A stretch of DNA of 36,879 nucleotides. It comes from Tissierellia bacterium. Its GTDB lineage: Bacteria > Bacillota > Clostridia > Peptostreptococcales > Acidaminobacteraceae. The stretch is taken from contig DUPT01000032.1 in the NCBI GenBank assembly GCA_012838225.1, forward strand, positions 1 through 36,879, in the 5' to 3' direction. The notes under the pieces are model-generated. The model had not been told where the DNA came from. It saw nothing but the letters and a program-made list of their open reading frames with translations, and did no database searches. The position numbers and the translations under genes are program-made. How positions within the stretch are numbered: the stretch's first letter is position 1; the number at the start of each line of letters is the position of its first letter. Shown here in pieces: positions 16,701-23,743 of this stretch.

Positions 16701-16843
16701 ATGCGGCTTAAATAATGCGACAGCAAAGCCGGCGCCTCCATCTGATCGAGATCACTTCGTTCGATCAGCTTCTCATCCTCCAAAGCGCGAAGCTCCAGAA
16801 AGATCTCCGAGTTAATGATCTGTTCGTAGATACCATCCTTCAT
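13778..16843 (-). CDS. PLD-like nuclease/SF2 helicase fusion with DUF3427
   Basis: A large 1021-aa nucleic-acid enzyme. A phospholipase D-like domain comes first, with HAKSYIF...YVGSSNLS around residue 220, the HxK...GSSN pattern of PLD nucleases. A superfamily 2 helicase core follows: Walker A ATGVGKT (about 350), DEFH box (about 444), TATPER (about 473) and motif VI QLGRGLRT (about 653). The C-terminal 350 residues match DUF3427. Only one HxK is evident, so an active PLD site would need a dimer, as known for single-motif PLD enzymes. Start ATG 16843 has GGAGG 6 nt upstream. Roles proposed for related proteins include DNA repair and phage defence. It heads a run with DMT, epimerase and metallopeptidase genes. 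Confidence 0.88.
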   Translation of the reverse strand: MKDGIYEQIINSEIFLELRALEDEKLIERSDLDQMEAPALLSHYLSRIIERSLEIIRDDRSSEAGSLERQIGLANRIIDVINVTLGHDFTQPEILRQGRLLQSITSKLDRSVARPIRPELPLTLSSLFTGDPSEPTMMSEFHKEILSSDAIYMIVSFIMKRGVVLIYDQLKYFSEVLKRPIYILTTTYMGNSHFSAIEMLAKLPTAQVKISYDSNLTRLHAKSYIFERHSGFSTAYVGSSNLSKAAFTDGAEWNIKLTEQHSPAVFKKMRYTFERYWNDSGFVSYDPANEAHRTRLGIALSREGRRSSDPLDMTLSGFDIRPYDFQKVILDMLQAEREVHGHYKNLLVAATGVGKTVISAFDYQRFLKEKPGARLLFVAHRQEILRQSLIRFREILKDPNFGELQTGHDQAQAIDHLFITIQSFASQNLIARTSPGFYDYIIVDEFHRAAADSYQDLLAYYQPKILLGLTATPERMDGKDIFKYFDHRIASEMRLPEAIEKRLLVPFHYFCIDDDSVDLRQVEWVGGGYSEAGLYDLYRRVNQRRIRTIARSLDHYLDSISDMKALGFCVTVEHAELMADSFNKLGIPAISVTGQTDRTTRSQAVSRLESGEIKVIFTVDVYNEGVDIPLVNTVLFLRPTQSLTVFLQQLGRGLRTAPGKEQLTVLDFVAQAHEKYHYEDKFRALLYRSPRSLYESLKDNNLALPAGCHFRMEKMAQTIILDNIRQAIIDKRLLVRRLEAFSAATEQATTLANFLDYYAMPITDFYGRDRSFSELYLREKLDPTINRRLKNLITLDGYQLLSAGIDFFRDGKAFEDDRQLAIYYYSFYDQPPKRAGFLSMHDGLETIRRRRAENREIVTILEYKHGHVGFVSQPVILNSGAPLEVGASYTLSQVLAAVGYFNGDRAPAFREGVLHLKDAQTDLFFVTIQKSQKDYSEATRYEDYYISEEKFHWQSQNKVRDDSDTAMRYRTHRENDHDILLFVREHKALPSGITSPYRFVGNVKYLEDHGSQPVSFVWQIG

Positions 16844-16862
16844 GCGTATCCTCCCTATGCCC

Positions 16863-16891
16863 ATTCTAACGCAGTTAGGCAGGTCCCACAA
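16863..16891 (-). promoter_or_regulatory. Possible promoter of the helicase gene run
   Basis: On the minus strand TTGTGG (16891-16886), a 17-bp spacer and TAGAAT (16868-16863), about 20 bp before the start codon. The -35 match is weak. It sits just behind the clpB terminator. Confidence 0.4.
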
Positions 16892-16893
16892 AT

Positions 16894-16919
16894 AAAAAAG
16901 CCCATCCGAAGATGGGCAA
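16894..16919 (-). terminator. Terminator of clpB
   Basis: On the minus strand GCCCATC (16917-16911) pairs with GATGGGC (16906-16900) around a TTCG loop and is followed by six T residues (16899-16894). It begins about 10 bp after the clpB stop codon. Confidence 0.88.
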
Positions 16920-16926
16920 AAAAGGG

Positions 16927-19509
16927 TTATTGTCGTTTGATCGTCAACTGGTCGTTTTCGACCGATACCAGGGCGGTATCGCCCGGGCGAATGGTTTCAC
17001 TGAGGATGGCTCGAGCCAACAGTGTTTCGAGGTGCCGCTGCAGATAGCGCTGCATCGGACGGGCCCCATAGTTGACATCATAGCTGGCTTCGATCACGAA
17101 GTCCTTGGCTTCATCAGTAAATGCCAGACCCACCTGCTGCTCACTCAAACGATCAGCGATATCCTTCACCTGCAGGTCGATGATCTGACGCATATCGGCC
17201 TTGGTCAGCGGCTTATACAACACGATCTCATCGAGCCGGTTTAGGAATTCCGGCTTGAAGCGATGTCGTAGCTCACCTTGGATCAAATCGCGCGCTTCCT
17301 GGGTGATATTGCCGTCTTCATCGATCCCATCGAGCAGATAGTGAGAGCCCAGGTTGGAGGTCATGATGATGATGGTGTTTTTAAAGTCGACCGTTCGGCC
17401 TTGGGCATCGGTGGCTCGGCCGTCATCCAATATCTGCAATAAGACATTGAAGATATCGGAGTGAGCCTTCTCGATCTCATCGAATAAGATGACCGAATAC
17501 GGTTGACGCCGAACCGCTTCTGTCAGCTGTCCGCCTTCTTCATAACCGACATATCCCGGAGGCGCTCCCAAAAGTCGGGCCACCGTATGCTTCTCCATGT
17601 ATTCACTCATGTCGATCCGGATCATATTTTTTTCGCTGTCAAAGAGCAGTCGGGCGACACTTCGGGCCAGCTCCGTTTTACCGACACCGGTCGGCCCCAG
17701 GAATAAGAAGCTTCCGATCGGTTTATCCGGATCCTTGACCCCGGCGCGTGAGCGCATGATGGCATCGGCCACCCGAGACACGGCTTCATCCTGACCGATC
17801 ACCTGCTCATGGAGATGGTCCTCGAGGCTTAAGAGCTTGGCTCGTTCGGTCTCGACCAGCTTGTCGAGCGGGATGCCGGTCCAGCGCGACACGATCGTCG
17901 CGATCTCTTCTTCGCTCACCCGTTCTTTGACCATGGCCTCATGATCTTTTTCCTTGGCCTGCTCCTCCGCCAATCTCTTCTGCAGCTCCGGCAGCTTGCC
18001 ATAGGTCAGCTCCGCCACCTTGTCGAGCTCATATCGGCTTTGCGCCATCTCGATCTGATGATTCACCTGATCGATCTGCTCTTTTAGTGAGCTGATCTCG
18101 CTTGAGGCGGCCTTTTCGGCTTGCCACCGGGCATGGAGGGCATCGAATTCCTCTTGGAGATCGGCCACCTCTCGCCTCACCTCTTCGAGGTGATCAAGGC
18201 TTCGATCATCCGTTTCATTCTTGAGTGCCGCGATCTCGATCTCTTTGGTCATGATTTTCCGGCGGATCTCATCGATCTCGGTCGGCATCGACTGCATTTC
18301 GGTCTTGATCATGGCACAGGCCTCATCGACCAAGTCGATCGCCTTATCGGGCAGGAAGCGGTCCTGGATATAGCGATCAGACAACGAGGCGGCTGCCACC
18401 AAAGCGCCATCGGATATCTCAACGCCGTGATAGATCTCATAGCGCTCTTTTAGGCCTCGCAAGATGGTGATGGCGTCCTCGACCGATGGTTCATTGACCA
18501 TGACCGGTTGGAACCGGCGCTCCAGGGCGGCGTCTTTTTCGATGTATTGGCGATATTCGTCCAAGGTGGTGGCCCCGATGGTGTTGAGCTCACCTCGAGC
18601 CAATAAGGGCTTGAGCATATTGCCGGCATCCATCGCCCCCTCGGTTCGACCGGCCCCCACGATCAGGTGGAGCTCATCGATGAACAGAATGATCCGGCCA
18701 TCGCTTTTTTTGACTTCCTCTAAAACAGCTTTAAGCCGCTCTTCAAACTCGCCGCGGTATTTGGCACCGGCGACCAAGGCCCCGATATCGAGGGCAAAGA
18801 TGGTCCGGTCTTTTAGGCTCTCCGGTACATCGCCCTTTACGATCCGCTGAGCCAAGCCTTCTACGACAGCGGTCTTACCGACGCCCGGCTCACCGATCAG
18901 GACCGGATTGTTCTTGGTTTTTCTCGACAGGATCCGGACCGCCCGGCGGATCTCTTCGTCTCGACCGATGACCGGATCGAGCAGGTTGTCGCGGGCTCGT
19001 TGGACCAGATCATCGCCGTATTTTTTCAGGACATTATAGGTGCCCTCCGGCTCTTGTGAGGTGACACGCTGAGAGCCTCGGATCTCTTTTAGGGCCGCCA
19101 TCAGTTTTTCTTTGGTCAGACCGCGCTGTTTCAGGATCGAATAGACCCCGCCGCGATCGGTCTCGACCAGGGCGATCAGGATGTGTTCGACGCTTGTGAA
19201 TTCGTCCTGCATCGCACCGGCCAGCTTCTCGGCCTTCATCAGGATATGATTGGCTTCATTGCCGATATAGAGCTGAGTCGTTCCCTGGACCTTGGGCTTT
19301 CGGCCTAAGGCCTGTTCGATATCAGTCCGCAAAGCCGGCACGGAAACATCGGCCTTTTCCAGCAGCTCCTGGACAAAGCCGGATTCTCCACTCAAAAGAC
19401 CCGCCAGAATATGCTCGGGATCGATGGTGGAATTGCCATACTCATTGGCTATAAAATTGGCTTGATTGAGTGCCTCGATGACACTCGTTGTCATTTTCTC
19501 GTAGTTCAT
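16927..19509 (-). CDS. clpB: ATP-dependent disaggregase ClpB
   Basis: An 860-aa Hsp100 chaperone that works with DnaK to pull apart protein aggregates in the cytoplasm. The N-terminal Clp repeat domain (residues 1-145) is followed by the first AAA+ module (GEPGVGKT near 203, DELH), a coiled-coil middle domain at about 400-520 with many Glu/Lys/Leu, and the second AAA+ module (GPTGVGKT near 604, FDEIEKAH). The middle domain separates ClpB from ClpA/ClpC, and no ClpP-binding loop is seen. Length is normal for the family. A CIRCE element and a sigma-A promoter upstream show HrcA heat-shock control. The SD is AGGGGG 5 nt before the ATG. It is transcribed alone. Confidence 0.96.
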   Translation of the reverse strand: MNYEKMTTSVIEALNQANFIANEYGNSTIDPEHILAGLLSGESGFVQELLEKADVSVPALRTDIEQALGRKPKVQGTTQLYIGNEANHILMKAEKLAGAMQDEFTSVEHILIALVETDRGGVYSILKQRGLTKEKLMAALKEIRGSQRVTSQEPEGTYNVLKKYGDDLVQRARDNLLDPVIGRDEEIRRAVRILSRKTKNNPVLIGEPGVGKTAVVEGLAQRIVKGDVPESLKDRTIFALDIGALVAGAKYRGEFEERLKAVLEEVKKSDGRIILFIDELHLIVGAGRTEGAMDAGNMLKPLLARGELNTIGATTLDEYRQYIEKDAALERRFQPVMVNEPSVEDAITILRGLKERYEIYHGVEISDGALVAAASLSDRYIQDRFLPDKAIDLVDEACAMIKTEMQSMPTEIDEIRRKIMTKEIEIAALKNETDDRSLDHLEEVRREVADLQEEFDALHARWQAEKAASSEISSLKEQIDQVNHQIEMAQSRYELDKVAELTYGKLPELQKRLAEEQAKEKDHEAMVKERVSEEEIATIVSRWTGIPLDKLVETERAKLLSLEDHLHEQVIGQDEAVSRVADAIMRSRAGVKDPDKPIGSFLFLGPTGVGKTELARSVARLLFDSEKNMIRIDMSEYMEKHTVARLLGAPPGYVGYEEGGQLTEAVRRQPYSVILFDEIEKAHSDIFNVLLQILDDGRATDAQGRTVDFKNTIIIMTSNLGSHYLLDGIDEDGNITQEARDLIQGELRHRFKPEFLNRLDEIVLYKPLTKADMRQIIDLQVKDIADRLSEQQVGLAFTDEAKDFVIEASYDVNYGARPMQRYLQRHLETLLARAILSETIRPGDTALVSVENDQLTIKRQ

Positions 19510-19524
19510 GTTTTCCCCCTGTTG

Positions 19525-19551
19525 TTAGCACTCTATCCTATTGAGTGCTAT
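19525..19551 (-). promoter_or_regulatory. CIRCE element (HrcA operator) of clpB
   Basis: TTAGCACTC (19525-19533), 9 bp, then GAGTGCTAT (19543-19551). This is the CIRCE inverted repeat with one mismatch at an outer base. HrcA binds it and represses chaperone genes until heat shock. Confidence 0.95.
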
Positions 19552-19557
19552 ATATCT

Positions 19558-19585
19558 ATTATACCGTCTTTGGCTCTAATGTCAA
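19558..19585 (-). promoter_or_regulatory. Sigma-A promoter of clpB
   Basis: On the minus strand TTGACA (19585-19580), a 16-bp spacer and TATAAT (19563-19558): both boxes are perfect. The CIRCE element starts 6 bp after the -10 and covers the start site. Confidence 0.92.
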
Positions 19586-19596
19586 CGGTTTCCGAT

Positions 19597-19618
19597 AAAA
19601 AACCGACGTTTCGTCGGC
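19597..19618 (-). terminator. Terminator of the SIMPL-domain gene
   Basis: On the minus strand CCGACG (19617-19612) and CGTCGG (19608-19603) form a 6-bp stem with a 3-nt loop, followed by six T residues. It insulates the clpB promoter just downstream. Confidence 0.8.
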
Positions 19619-19620
19619 TG

Positions 19621-20244
19621 TTACTCGATCGCAAACCGGATCGTCACCGCTCTGGTGATGGCTGTCTCTCCGGCGGGAAATTCCATATCGAAGGCCGCCT
19701 GCTTCTCAGCCAGTCGAAGGCTCGGACCACCTGTTTGGGTCGGCATGATGGTTTGGATCATGCCCAAACGGACCCCGTTCAACCGAGCCAATTCCTTTGC
19801 CTGATGGTTGGCATCGGCTACCGCCCGCTCCAGGGCGAGCTCCTCGGCCGCCGATGGATCCTTGATCCGAAAGCTTAAATGGAACTCCGGCTTATCACTG
19901 AGCTTTGAGAGCTTGTCGAGCAATTGATTGAGCGCTTCATCGTCATGATCGAAGCTCATCATCAGATCGTGGACCAGTCGGTAGCCATCAAAGACGGTCC
20001 GATAGATCGGTGATGACGGATCGGGCTCATAGCTTGTGTTCAGCCGGTAATTTCTCGTCTGGATGATCTCTTTATCGAAGCCCAAGGCCTCCAGGGACTG
20101 CTGGAGCTCGGTGAGCTGATTGGCCGATTGGGCTAGGGTTGCGGCGTAATCAGGCTGTTTGGCGATCAGGCTCAGGCTGATCACCACCTGATCGGCTCGT
20201 TGGGTGGCACTGCCTTGTCCGGTAACTTCCAGGTATCGCTTCAT
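19621..20244 (-). CDS. SIMPL domain (DUF541) protein
   Basis: A 207-aa protein with the SIMPL/DUF541 fold: the N-terminal RYLEVTGQGSATQRADQVVISLSL, the middle IQTRNYRLNTSYEP and the C-terminal KAKELA-like region (ANHQAKELARLNGVRLG) are typical. Bacterial relatives are often periplasmic or outer-membrane proteins linked to stress resistance, but this one has no signal peptide, as in some Gram-positive members. Its function is unknown. Start ATG 20244 is chosen for the AGGAGG 4 nt upstream; the frame also opens earlier at 20265. It has its own terminator, and another terminator separates it from the nitroreductase gene. Confidence 0.82.
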   Translation of the reverse strand: MKRYLEVTGQGSATQRADQVVISLSLIAKQPDYAATLAQSANQLTELQQSLEALGFDKEIIQTRNYRLNTSYEPDPSSPIYRTVFDGYRLVHDLMMSFDHDDEALNQLLDKLSKLSDKPEFHLSFRIKDPSAAEELALERAVADANHQAKELARLNGVRLGMIQTIMPTQTGGPSLRLAEKQAAFDMEFPAGETAITRAVTIRFAIE

Positions 20245-20261
20245 GGGACCTCCTTGTTCGA

Positions 20262-20289
20262 CCAAAAAGGGCTAGCCTGCGCTAACCCT
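20262..20289 (-). terminator. Terminator after the nitroreductase gene
   Basis: On the minus strand AGGGTTAGC (20289-20281) pairs with GCTAGCCCT (20276-20268), one wobble, around GCAG, and five T residues follow. The nitroreductase stop codon lies inside the stem. Confidence 0.8.
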
Positions 20290-20794
20290 CCTTGCCATAG
20301 GTTTCAAAAAAAATCTTATGCTCATACGACCGCTCACGACCGCTTCTCGGCTTCTTCGGATAGCCGATCGACAGAATGCTAAAGGGCATGATTGTCTCAG
20401 GTAGTCCCAGGATATCGGCGACATGAGCCATCCGCTCTCGTCTGGGAGCCACGCCCAACCAGACACCCCCCAGCTCCAAGTGGACCGCCTCCAACAGGAT
20501 ATTTTGGGACAGTGCGGCCAAGTCCTGTTGCCAAAATTCCGGTGTCACCAGATCGCTTTTATTGGCCAGGGTAACGATGGCCAAGGGGGACTGCTGCAGA
20601 CAAATGAAATATTTCGACACATCAGACAACCGGTGGAGCGTGTCCTTGTCCCGGATCACGACGACCTCCCAGGCCTGCTGATTATGGGCACTGGGCGCCT
20701 GAAAGCCGGCCTTGATCAGTCGGTCGATCTTGTCTTTTTCGACGGGACGGTCCTGATAGCTCCGAAGCGAATAGCGATCAAAGATCTGTTTCAT
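20282..20794 (-). CDS. Nitroreductase family protein
   Basis: A 170-aa FMN-dependent oxidoreductase of the nitroreductase family, which uses NAD(P)H to reduce nitro-aromatics, quinones or flavins. The N-terminus IFDRYSLRSYQDRPVEKDKI with GFQAPSAHNQQAWEVVVI is the FMN-binding signature (Arg-Ser-x-Arg-like start and PSAHNQQ). The second signature, LGGVWLGVAP, is near residue 120. Start ATG 20794 overlaps the 3' end of the GyrI-like gene by 17 bp and has no strong SD, so translation may depend on coupling. A terminator overlaps the stop. The true substrate cannot be told. Confidence 0.88.
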   Translation of the reverse strand: MKQIFDRYSLRSYQDRPVEKDKIDRLIKAGFQAPSAHNQQAWEVVVIRDKDTLHRLSDVSKYFICLQQSPLAIVTLANKSDLVTPEFWQQDLAALSQNILLEAVHLELGGVWLGVAPRRERMAHVADILGLPETIMPFSILSIGYPKKPRSGRERSYEHKIFFETYGKEG

Positions 20795-21347
20795 GAGGAT
20801 TACTTTCGTCTTCAAACACCATGGTGTCTTCATCGATCAGCTTTTTTCGTATCCGGCGATAGGGCTCGGAGTTGCGATCAGGCCAAGGCTCATTTTGGAC
20901 CGGTACATAGATCATGATGACCGGCTCCTCGGCGGCATAAAACTTCTCGGAGTAGACCTCGATATCATAGTCCTCGGTCGGGTAGAGCCCCATCTCCGGC
21001 AGGATCTCATGATAGATCCGATCGAAGCTTGAGCCGATGGTATTGGCCGGGCCCTCATGCGGATAGGCCAGGTACTGATGGTGAGAAATGAACCAGGCCT
21101 GCATGCCGTGGGGCACTTGATTGACCTTCTCGACCTCGACGCCGGCCAGATAGGTGATCCGATCCTCTCCCTGATATAAGGGTTCACACACACCATAGAA
21201 CTCGGTATCGGTCTTGACTCCCTCGATCTCTTCGATCCGTTCGGCCAACTCCTCCCAGGCAGAGGCGATGGCAGTGTATTCATTGACGCCTTTATGCGGG
21301 ATTCCCAGTATCATTCTATCGGGCAGATTGACGATTTCCGGCTTCAT
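20778..21347 (-). CDS. GyrI-like/effector-binding domain protein
   Basis: A 189-aa protein with the effector-binding fold shared by GyrI (SbmC) and the C-terminal domains of AraC and MerR-type drug regulators. Typical parts are RMILGIPHKGVNEY near the start, YGVCEPLYQGEDRITYLAGVEV in the middle and MYPTEDYDIEVY-type sequence (LYPTEDYDIEVYSEKF) near the end. It carries no DNA-binding domain. Stand-alone members bind small hydrophobic molecules and some hydrolyse cyclopropane compounds. Start ATG 21347 has AAGGAG 8 nt upstream. It is divergent from the PAP2 gene with mirror-image promoters, and the nitroreductase gene overlaps its end. Confidence 0.82.
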   Translation of the reverse strand: MKPEIVNLPDRMILGIPHKGVNEYTAIASAWEELAERIEEIEGVKTDTEFYGVCEPLYQGEDRITYLAGVEVEKVNQVPHGMQAWFISHHQYLAYPHEGPANTIGSSFDRIYHEILPEMGLYPTEDYDIEVYSEKFYAAEEPVIMIYVPVQNEPWPDRNSEPYRRIRKKLIDEDTMVFEDESNPHETDL

Positions 21348-21364
21348 ACTATGTTCTCCTTTTA

Positions 21365-21387
21365 TGGTACTATAGAAATATATACCA
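21365..21387. promoter_or_regulatory. Overlapping divergent extended -10 promoters
   Basis: Plus strand: TGG-TACTAT (21365-21373) for the PAP2 gene. Minus strand: TGG-TATATA (21387-21379) for the GyrI-like gene, with TATAGT (21374-21369) as an alternative. The two lie within a TGGTA...TACCA inverted repeat, so polymerase could probably occupy only one at a time. Neither has a clear -35 box. Confidence 0.45.
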
Positions 21388-21419
21388 CAAATCACTCCCC
21401 CACCAACAAGAGGAAGTCT

Positions 21420-22016
21420 ATGACAAAACGAATGATGATCGTGACATCGGTCCTGGCCGGCCTGACCGCTCTTTTCTGGGCGTCTTTTCTCGATGAGACA
21501 CTCAGCCAATGGGTCTATCAGCTGCGCCTGCCGGTGCTGACCAAGCTGATGGAGGCCTTCAGTTGGCTGGGCTATGTCTACTTTTTGGTCCCGATCAATC
21601 TGCTGATCCTGATCGTTTTGTTTCGACCGGACCGCCGACTGGCACTGGCCATCCCGCTTGGTACCTTGGCAATCTGGCGTCTGAGCGAATGGCTAAAGAC
21701 GCTCATCGAGCGGCCCCGGCCCGATCTCTCACCGATCGCCATCGAGACGAGCTATTCCTTTCCCAGCGGTCACGCCATGAGTAATACCGCCTTCTACCTG
21801 CTGCTGATGCTGATCGCTCCGACAAATAAGTACTGGCGCCGGTTTTGTATCTCTATGATCGTGATCATCGGATTCTCCCGGGTCTATCTCGGAGTCCACT
21901 GGCCAAGCGATGTCTTTGGCGGCACCGCCATTGCCATGATCCTGGTCCACCTGATCTATCAGTTGATCGCTCGGCGGCCCGAGTCGGTCCCGGACAAACC
22001 AAGCCTCACGAATTAA
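21420..22016 (+). CDS. PAP2-family membrane phosphatase
   Basis: A 198-aa integral membrane phosphatase of the PAP2 (phosphatidic acid phosphatase type 2/undecaprenyl pyrophosphate phosphatase) family. All three motifs are seen: KTLIERPRP (about residues 94-102), SYSFPSGHAMSN (about 113-124) and SRVYLGVHWPSDVFGG (about 159-174), with the catalytic His residues in the second and third. Five or six hydrophobic helices are present. Candidate substrates are undecaprenyl pyrophosphate, phosphatidylglycerophosphate or phosphatidic acid. Start ATG 21420 has AGAGGAAG 3 nt upstream; the frame is open further back but that part overlaps the divergent gene. It is a single-gene transcript with its own terminator. 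Confidence 0.93.
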   Translation: MTKRMMIVTSVLAGLTALFWASFLDETLSQWVYQLRLPVLTKLMEAFSWLGYVYFLVPINLLILIVLFRPDRRLALAIPLGTLAIWRLSEWLKTLIERPRPDLSPIAIETSYSFPSGHAMSNTAFYLLLMLIAPTNKYWRRFCISMIVIIGFSRVYLGVHWPSDVFGGTAIAMILVHLIYQLIARRPESVPDKPSLTN

Positions 22017-22051
22017 AAGCTCAAGGACCGGCTTGTCCTTGAGCTTTCTTC
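22016..22051 (+). terminator. Terminator of the PAP2 gene, probably bidirectional
   Basis: AAGCTCAAGGAC (22017-22028) pairs with GTCCTTGAGCTT (22035-22046) around a 6-nt loop, with TTCTTCTT behind it. On the minus strand the stem is followed by TTTAATT, so it may also end the selenoprotein transcript. Confidence 0.85.
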
Positions 22052-22091
22052 TTGTGGTTCGTTAAGTTTATTTTTTGGCTATAGATTAGTA

Positions 22092-22337
22092 TTAGTCTGT
22101 TAACTTTTGTTGGACGAGGCACTCCGCTTCGTCCTCTTCGGGAAATCTGGACAACGCTTTTTTAGAAAAAAGCAGCTCATCCTCCAGGGTGATCTCAAAT
22201 ACGCCGCCCGAGGATGGAATCAGTCGGAGTTCGGCCAGATCATTCTTGTTTTGATCGAGTACCTTTTGAGCCAGGCTCACGGCCTTTGTCAGATAGCCTC
22301 AGCCGGTACAGTATTCGATCGACAGGATCTTCTTCAT
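22092..22337 (-). CDS. SelW-like (Rdx family) selenoprotein with in-frame TGA as Sec13
   Basis: An 81-residue thioredoxin-fold protein of the SelT/SelW/SelH (Rdx) family, thought to act in thiol redox control. The frame opens at ATG 22337 with GGAGG 6 nt upstream and reads MKKILSIEYCTG-TGA-GYLTKAV, continuing in frame to TAA at 22092. The TGA (22301-22299) falls exactly at the U of the CxxU motif (Cys10, Sec13). The downstream LIPSSGGVFEITLEDELLFSKK-type sequence is the family hallmark. A small hairpin 13-26 nt after the UGA could be the SECIS. A standard caller would start at GTG 22280 and lose the active site. Non-selenium relatives use CxxC. No sel genes are in the window. Confidence 0.9.
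22273..22285 (-). promoter_or_regulatory. Candidate bacterial SECIS hairpin
   Basis: On the minus strand AGGC-CGTGA-GCCT: a 4-bp stem with a 5-nt loop that has G at the second loop position, with the loop starting 18 nt after the TGA. That distance fits known SelB-binding SECIS hairpins in bacteria. The stem is short and no strong lower stem was found. Confidence 0.45.
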
Positions 22338-22398
22338 TCAAAACCTCCATAATCGAGTCGTCATATCGCCTGTCTATCTATTTACCCAATTTATGGAA

Positions 22399-22410
22399 TG
22401 AATCGATTCA
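22399..22410. repeat. 12-bp perfect palindrome
   Basis: TGAATCGATTCA lies just after the anti-sigma stop, in the 79-bp gap before the SelW-like gene. It may be an operator or a remnant hairpin; there is no T run. A weak TTGGGT-18-TATGAC promoter follows it on the minus strand. Confidence 0.35.
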
Positions 22411-22416
22411 ATTTAT

Positions 22417-23175
22417 CTATTGTCGGGCATCGACATAGCCAATCGTCTCTTGGCCATCGATCTGATAGCGGAAGCGATAGATCGGGTGGATCAGTGACGC
22501 CTCCTCCGGCCGGGTGTAGCTTAGGTAGCCGGCGGTGATATCGGTCGGACCCAGTCCGCCGACCTGATCGCTTAGACGTTGTTTGGCTTCCTCGAAGCTG
22601 ATGATCGCCACCTGATCGGTCACCGATAGGGCCAGCTGATGGTCGGCTTCACCCATCGGTCGATGGACCGCATACTCGACGATCGCCGCCGTATAGTTTG
22701 ATTCGAGCGTTAAGTCGCCTGAGCTCTCCATCTCCGCTTCTTCATATCGTTCCTCCGAGGCGGCTATTTCGTCGAGACCCGGCATAAAGATCGGCAGCGA
22801 CTCCGGTGTTCGATCAGACTGCCACGGCGTCTGGGCGAGCTCTCGGTCAAACTCCTCATCGGATAGGACAAATCGATCGGGTTGGGCGGCGGCTTCATCG
22901 GCGGCCGCCATCGGCGACGCCTCTTCTTCGACGATCTTCTCAGGCATCGCTTCAGGGGCTTGGGCACCCTGAGCCGACCGAAGCTGGGGCAGCAGCTGCC
23001 ACAGTCCGATCACGATCACCAGACCAACGATGGCCGATGAGACACGCCACAGCCAGCGAAAGCGTTGCTGGGACGTATCCGGTTGAGCCCGGCGAATATT
23101 TCGCAGCATGGCCTGCTTTTGCTCCGTCGTCGGGGACAGTTCATGCAGGCTTTGTTTCAATTGATGTTTATTCAT
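22417..23175 (-). CDS. Probable membrane anti-sigma factor
   Basis: A 252-aa single-pass membrane protein. Residues 1-38 are a charged cytoplasmic segment (MNKHQLKQSLHELSPTTEQ), residues 39-62 a membrane helix (WLWRVSSAIVGLVIVIGLWQ), then an acidic Ala/Glu/Pro-rich linker and an external domain ending FRYQIDGQETIGYVDARQ. It is placed directly after an ECF sigma gene and overlaps it by 8 bp, with AGGAGG before the ATG, which is the usual arrangement for an anti-sigma partner. No HxxxCxxC zinc motif (ZAS) is seen, so the assignment depends on context and topology. Confidence 0.7.
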   Translation of the reverse strand: MNKHQLKQSLHELSPTTEQKQAMLRNIRRAQPDTSQQRFRWLWRVSSAIVGLVIVIGLWQLLPQLRSAQGAQAPEAMPEKIVEEEASPMAAADEAAAQPDRFVLSDEEFDRELAQTPWQSDRTPESLPIFMPGLDEIAASEERYEEAEMESSGDLTLESNYTAAIVEYAVHRPMGEADHQLALSVTDQVAIISFEEAKQRLSDQVGGLGPTDITAGYLSYTRPEEASLIHPIYRFRYQIDGQETIGYVDARQ

Positions 23176-23641
23176 GAACCTCCTCCAATTCCAGTTTGAG
23201 CAGTTCACGGGCCTTTTGCATCCGTGAGCGCAGGGTCGATTCGTTGAGCTCCAGGTATTGACTGATCTCTCTGGTCGAATAGCCCTCGTAGTAGTACATA
23301 TAGATGATGGTTTTATATTCATTCGGCAGGTTTAGCACCTGCTCCAAAACGTGATCGGTCTGAGGGTCCTCACTGCTTAGGAGCGGGGCCACGTCCTCAA
23401 AGTCGGTCCGTTTCTTTTTATACCAGTGGCTCAGCTGATTTTTGCACAGATTCGAGACCGTGACGATCAGCCAGGCCCTCTCATGTGACTCCGATTCAAA
23501 CGCAACGGGCTTGTTCATCAGATTGATGAAGGCCTGCTGCGTCATATCCTCAGCGTCGGGTCGGTTTTTCAGGTACATCATCGCCACCCGGTAGACAGTA
23601 TCCACCTGACGATGATAGATTTGTTCAATATCCACACTCAT
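23168..23641 (-). CDS. ECF-type RNA polymerase sigma factor
   Basis: A sigma-70 family factor of about 157 aa with only regions 2 and 4, as in extracytoplasmic-function sigmas. Region 2 includes VYRVAMMYLKNRPDAEDMTQQAFINLM (the DAED motif near residue 30) and region 4 includes LPNEYKTIIYMYYYEGYSTREISQYLELNESTLRSRMQKAR, a helix-turn-helix that reads the -35 box. It would direct polymerase to a small stress or envelope regulon. The start is uncertain: ATG 23641 has AGGA immediately upstream, GTG 23635 would have better spacing, and TTG 23662 extends the frame. The overlapping anti-sigma gene probably holds it inactive until a signal arrives. Confidence 0.92.
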   Translation of the reverse strand: MSVDIEQIYHRQVDTVYRVAMMYLKNRPDAEDMTQQAFINLMNKPVAFESESHERAWLIVTVSNLCKNQLSHWYKKKRTDFEDVAPLLSSEDPQTDHVLEQVLNLPNEYKTIIYMYYYEGYSTREISQYLELNESTLRSRMQKARELLKLELEEVHE

Positions 23642-23694
23642 TCCTGTCTGACTAAGATACAATCTCGGTCGGCTAAATGTCTAAGCTGTTTTTA

Positions 23695-23723
23695 AGTATA
23701 CCCCAGAACCTGCCCCAAGTAAA
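23695..23723 (-). promoter_or_regulatory. Promoter of the sigma/anti-sigma genes
   Basis: On the minus strand TTTACT (23723-23718), a 17-bp spacer and TATACT (23700-23695). The -35 shares bases with the T run of the liv terminator. An ECF-type promoter was looked for but not recognised. Confidence 0.45.
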
Positions 23724-23743
23724 AAAACCCGGTCGCCCGGGTC
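23720..23743 (-). terminator. Terminator of the livKHMGF operon
   Basis: On the minus strand ACCCGG (23742-23737) and CCGGGT (23732-23727) enclose GCGA and are followed by seven T residues, directly after the livF stop. Confidence 0.88.

Noticed and set aside
23168-23641. An ECF-type autoregulatory promoter for the sigma gene
   Set aside because: No GGAAC/CGTC-like pair at the right spacing was found; the only candidate upstream is a sigma-A-like TTTACT-17-TATACT.
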